Source: a virus. From it: a stretch of 20,401 nucleotides of DNA. Every line of letters starts with the position of its first letter. The first letter of the stretch is position 1. This document shows positions 19,119 to 20,401 of this stretch, piece after piece. The position numbers and the translations under genes were made by a program. The stretch lies in IMG/VR virus record IMGVR_UViG_3300044858_005264, positions 1 through 20,401 of that record; one strand, written 5' to 3'. The notes beneath the pieces are model-generated. The model did not search any database and was not told the DNA's origin. It saw only the letters and a program-made list of their open reading frames with translations.

Positions 19119-20036
19119 ATGAGTACAGATGTAGATCTATTTGGTAAACCGATGGAGGAAGAGAAGCCCGTCATTGAAATTGACGAGCCGATTAACCTGC
19201 GTCCGGATCTTTCAACCTACGGCATCATTGAGGTAGAGCGCGGTGTCTGCGAGGATACCTTCGAGAACCGTAAGCTTCTTCGCAACGGCAAGATGGGCTG
19301 GGATACGGTCTACTCTTCCAACGGCGTTCCGACCGGTCTTATCATGGCGCGGTCTATGGAGATGGCCAAGGAGAGACGGATGCTGTCTCTCACCGAGAAG
19401 AAGCCTATCATGGTGGATCCTGACTCGGTCAACTCAGATTACCTTACCGGCCTCGACCTCTTAGCGGAGGCGGCGACGGATTACCTGGTACCACCGTGGG
19501 TAATTGGAGCGACACGGATGTGGGTCAAGGAACAGGACGAACCTGTGGCCTCCTCAAAGAGACAACCGACCGCGCTTCCTTCTCGATGTCGAACCATCAA
19601 GGATGACGGCATCCGTTGCATGCTATGGAGCAGCGGACGTCCCAAGGATGACGGACTATGTCGAGTGCATCTCCGCTCTGTAAAGAAGAGACCAGGCGAG
19701 GATATAGAACGGGCAAGGCAAAAGCTAACTCAGGCAGCACCGTATGCAGTTGACATGCTTGAGGACATGATGGAAAACGCAATCTCTGAACCGGTGAAAT
19801 TAAAAGCAGCTACGGAGATTCTTGACCGTGCTGGTGTTCGAGGCGGTATAGAGTTCGACACTAACATCAAGGTTATTGATGACCGGCCTGCGGCGATAAT
19901 TATTCAAGAGAGGCTTGACCGTCTTGCAGCATCTGCAGGCGAACGGGCGCTCGAATTAGTACAGGCAGGTGTAGTAGAGAGTGACACTAGTGACATTCAG
20001 GATGCCGATGAAGTACAGGAAGAGGAAAAGGACTAG
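19119..20036 (+). CDS. Terminase small subunit-like protein, 305 aa
   Basis: The product has an acidic N terminus and a middle region with a possible zinc site, Cys157, Cys167, Cys181 and His184 ('RCRTIKDDGIRC', 'DGLCRVH'). A helical block follows: 'AAPYAVDMLEDMMENAISEP' (206-225), then 'VKLKAATEILDRAGVRGG' (226-243). The 'AAPxAVxxLxxLM...EPVKLKAAxxILDRAGVR' pattern is characteristic of small terminase subunits and related phage proteins that bind the packaging site. A short acidic tail follows. The gene comes first after a strong terminator, where packaging genes often begin. The large subunit is not in the window, so this call rests on the block alone. Confidence 0.6.
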   Translation: MSTDVDLFGKPMEEEKPVIEIDEPINLRPDLSTYGIIEVERGVCEDTFENRKLLRNGKMGWDTVYSSNGVPTGLIMARSMEMAKERRMLSLTEKKPIMVDPDSVNSDYLTGLDLLAEAATDYLVPPWVIGATRMWVKEQDEPVASSKRQPTALPSRCRTIKDDGIRCMLWSSGRPKDDGLCRVHLRSVKKRPGEDIERARQKLTQAAPYAVDMLEDMMENAISEPVKLKAATEILDRAGVRGGIEFDTNIKVIDDRPAAIIIQERLDRLAASAGERALELVQAGVVESDTSDIQDADEVQEEEKD

Positions 20037-20221
20037 TGGACATTCACGATTTAATGACGGCGGCACGCGAACACGCTGACCGACTCACCAGTGACGTTGA
20101 GCTATGCTCCACTCGTGAGGAACATGTTCGCCTAACGGCAAGGGCAAATGAGGCTGAGAACATTGCCAACGATCTTTACAAGTACGTTATTACATTAACG
20201 GCGGCTGACACGTTAGGATAA
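20036..20221 (+). CDS. Small helical protein, 61 aa
   Basis: The GTG shares its G with the upstream TAG (TAGTG). The 61-residue product is a charged helical hairpin: 'MDIHDLMTAAREHADRLTSD' then 'EEHVRLTARANEAENIAND' and a short hydrophobic end. No family is recognised. It lies between the terminase-like gene and the CHAP-like gene in a tight operon. Confidence 0.6.
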   Translation: MDIHDLMTAAREHADRLTSDVELCSTREEHVRLTARANEAENIANDLYKYVITLTAADTLG

Positions 20222-20225
20222 CGGC

Positions 20226-20401
20226 ATGCTTAAAAAGACGTCCGACGCTCCTGGTCTTGTAATTGCCGCTGCCGAAAAGTATCTCGGTTATCAATGCCGG
20301 CCTGGTAATGTCTCCGTGTTTGGAGAGACGGTTGGCTATAGCGGCCTGACATGGTCGGGTGCATTTATCGATGTTGTTTTTCGTGAGGCAGGCTTTCAAT
20401 C
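20226..20401 (+). CDS. CHAP-like peptidase-fold protein, 3' truncated by the window; nucleophile position is Ser
   Basis: An ATG with AGGA about 8 nt upstream opens a frame that runs off the window end. The visible 58 residues include 'AAEKYLGYQC' and 'GLTWSGAFIDVVFREAGFQ'. This aligns with the endolysin's 'FQPWCGSFVNWCGNEAG': same spacing of Trp, Gly, Phe, and Ala-Gly, but the catalytic Cys position is Ser. Either the enzyme uses a different residue or it is an inactive, structural CHAP relative. The His and third residue lie beyond the window. Confidence 0.55.
   Translation, partial: MLKKTSDAPGLVIAAAEKYLGYQCRPGNVSVFGETVGYSGLTWSGAFIDVVFREAGFQ

Overview
The window looks like part of the genome of a tailed bacteriophage infecting an actinobacterium, probably a low-GC freshwater lineage (host level is inference). 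Phage character comes from a CHAP endolysin, a probable holin, a terminase-small-subunit-like gene, a tail-assembly-chaperone-like protein, and very tight packing with overlaps of 1, 4, 8 and 11 nt. The actinobacterial link comes from a WhiB-family Fe-S regulator and a DUF3039 protein, both typical of Actinobacteria and their phages. No tRNA, CRISPR or insertion sequence was seen.

Layout. (1) 1-2371: the 3' end of a rightward beta-propeller (GH43/GH130-like) gene meets a leftward operon of a SpeD-like decarboxylase, a GT-A-type glycosyltransferase and a methyltransferase. (2) 2410-7603, rightward: a palindromic -10 box starts both the SpeD operon and a leaderless DUF3039 gene. A strong promoter then drives nrdJ (B12-dependent ribonucleotide reductase) and an nrdH-like redoxin, followed by an FmdB-like zinc ribbon, WhiB, a lipoprotein, a membrane protein, a 20-residue Cys/Lys-Pro microprotein, a tail-assembly-chaperone-like protein, the endolysin and two microproteins. 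(3) 16009-7600, leftward: a membrane protein; a 91-aa protein; a very large secreted modular protein (1371 aa: signal peptide, Ala/Thr coiled coils, PA14, FN3, Pro/Glu-rich linker, five 18-residue repeats, basic tail); a two-TM protein; a thermonuclease. From a second promoter follow about ten small genes, including a two-HTH protein, two zinc-finger microproteins and DUF6065. (4) 16010-16348: an AT-rich divergent spacer rich in short repeats. (5) 16349-20401, rightward: small membrane and zinc-ribbon proteins, a second glycosyltransferase paralogous to the first, a holin-like gene with a rho-independent terminator, a terminase-small-subunit-like gene, and the start of a CHAP-like gene whose expected nucleophile Cys is Ser.

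How it fits together. The phage seems to supply its own dNTP synthesis (NrdJ plus redoxin) and DNA degradation (SNase). It may alter polyamine or amino-acid metabolism (SpeD-like) and remodel glycans (two glycosyltransferases, a methyltransferase, a propeller enzyme). It also exports at least one large protein and a lipoprotein to the host envelope. Several first-in-operon genes have a -10 box 5-8 nt before the start codon and no Shine-Dalgarno, which suggests leaderless transcripts, as is common in actinobacteria.

Several real genes are very short or use GTG/TTG starts. They were identified by reading the gaps between larger genes and checking stop/start overlaps.
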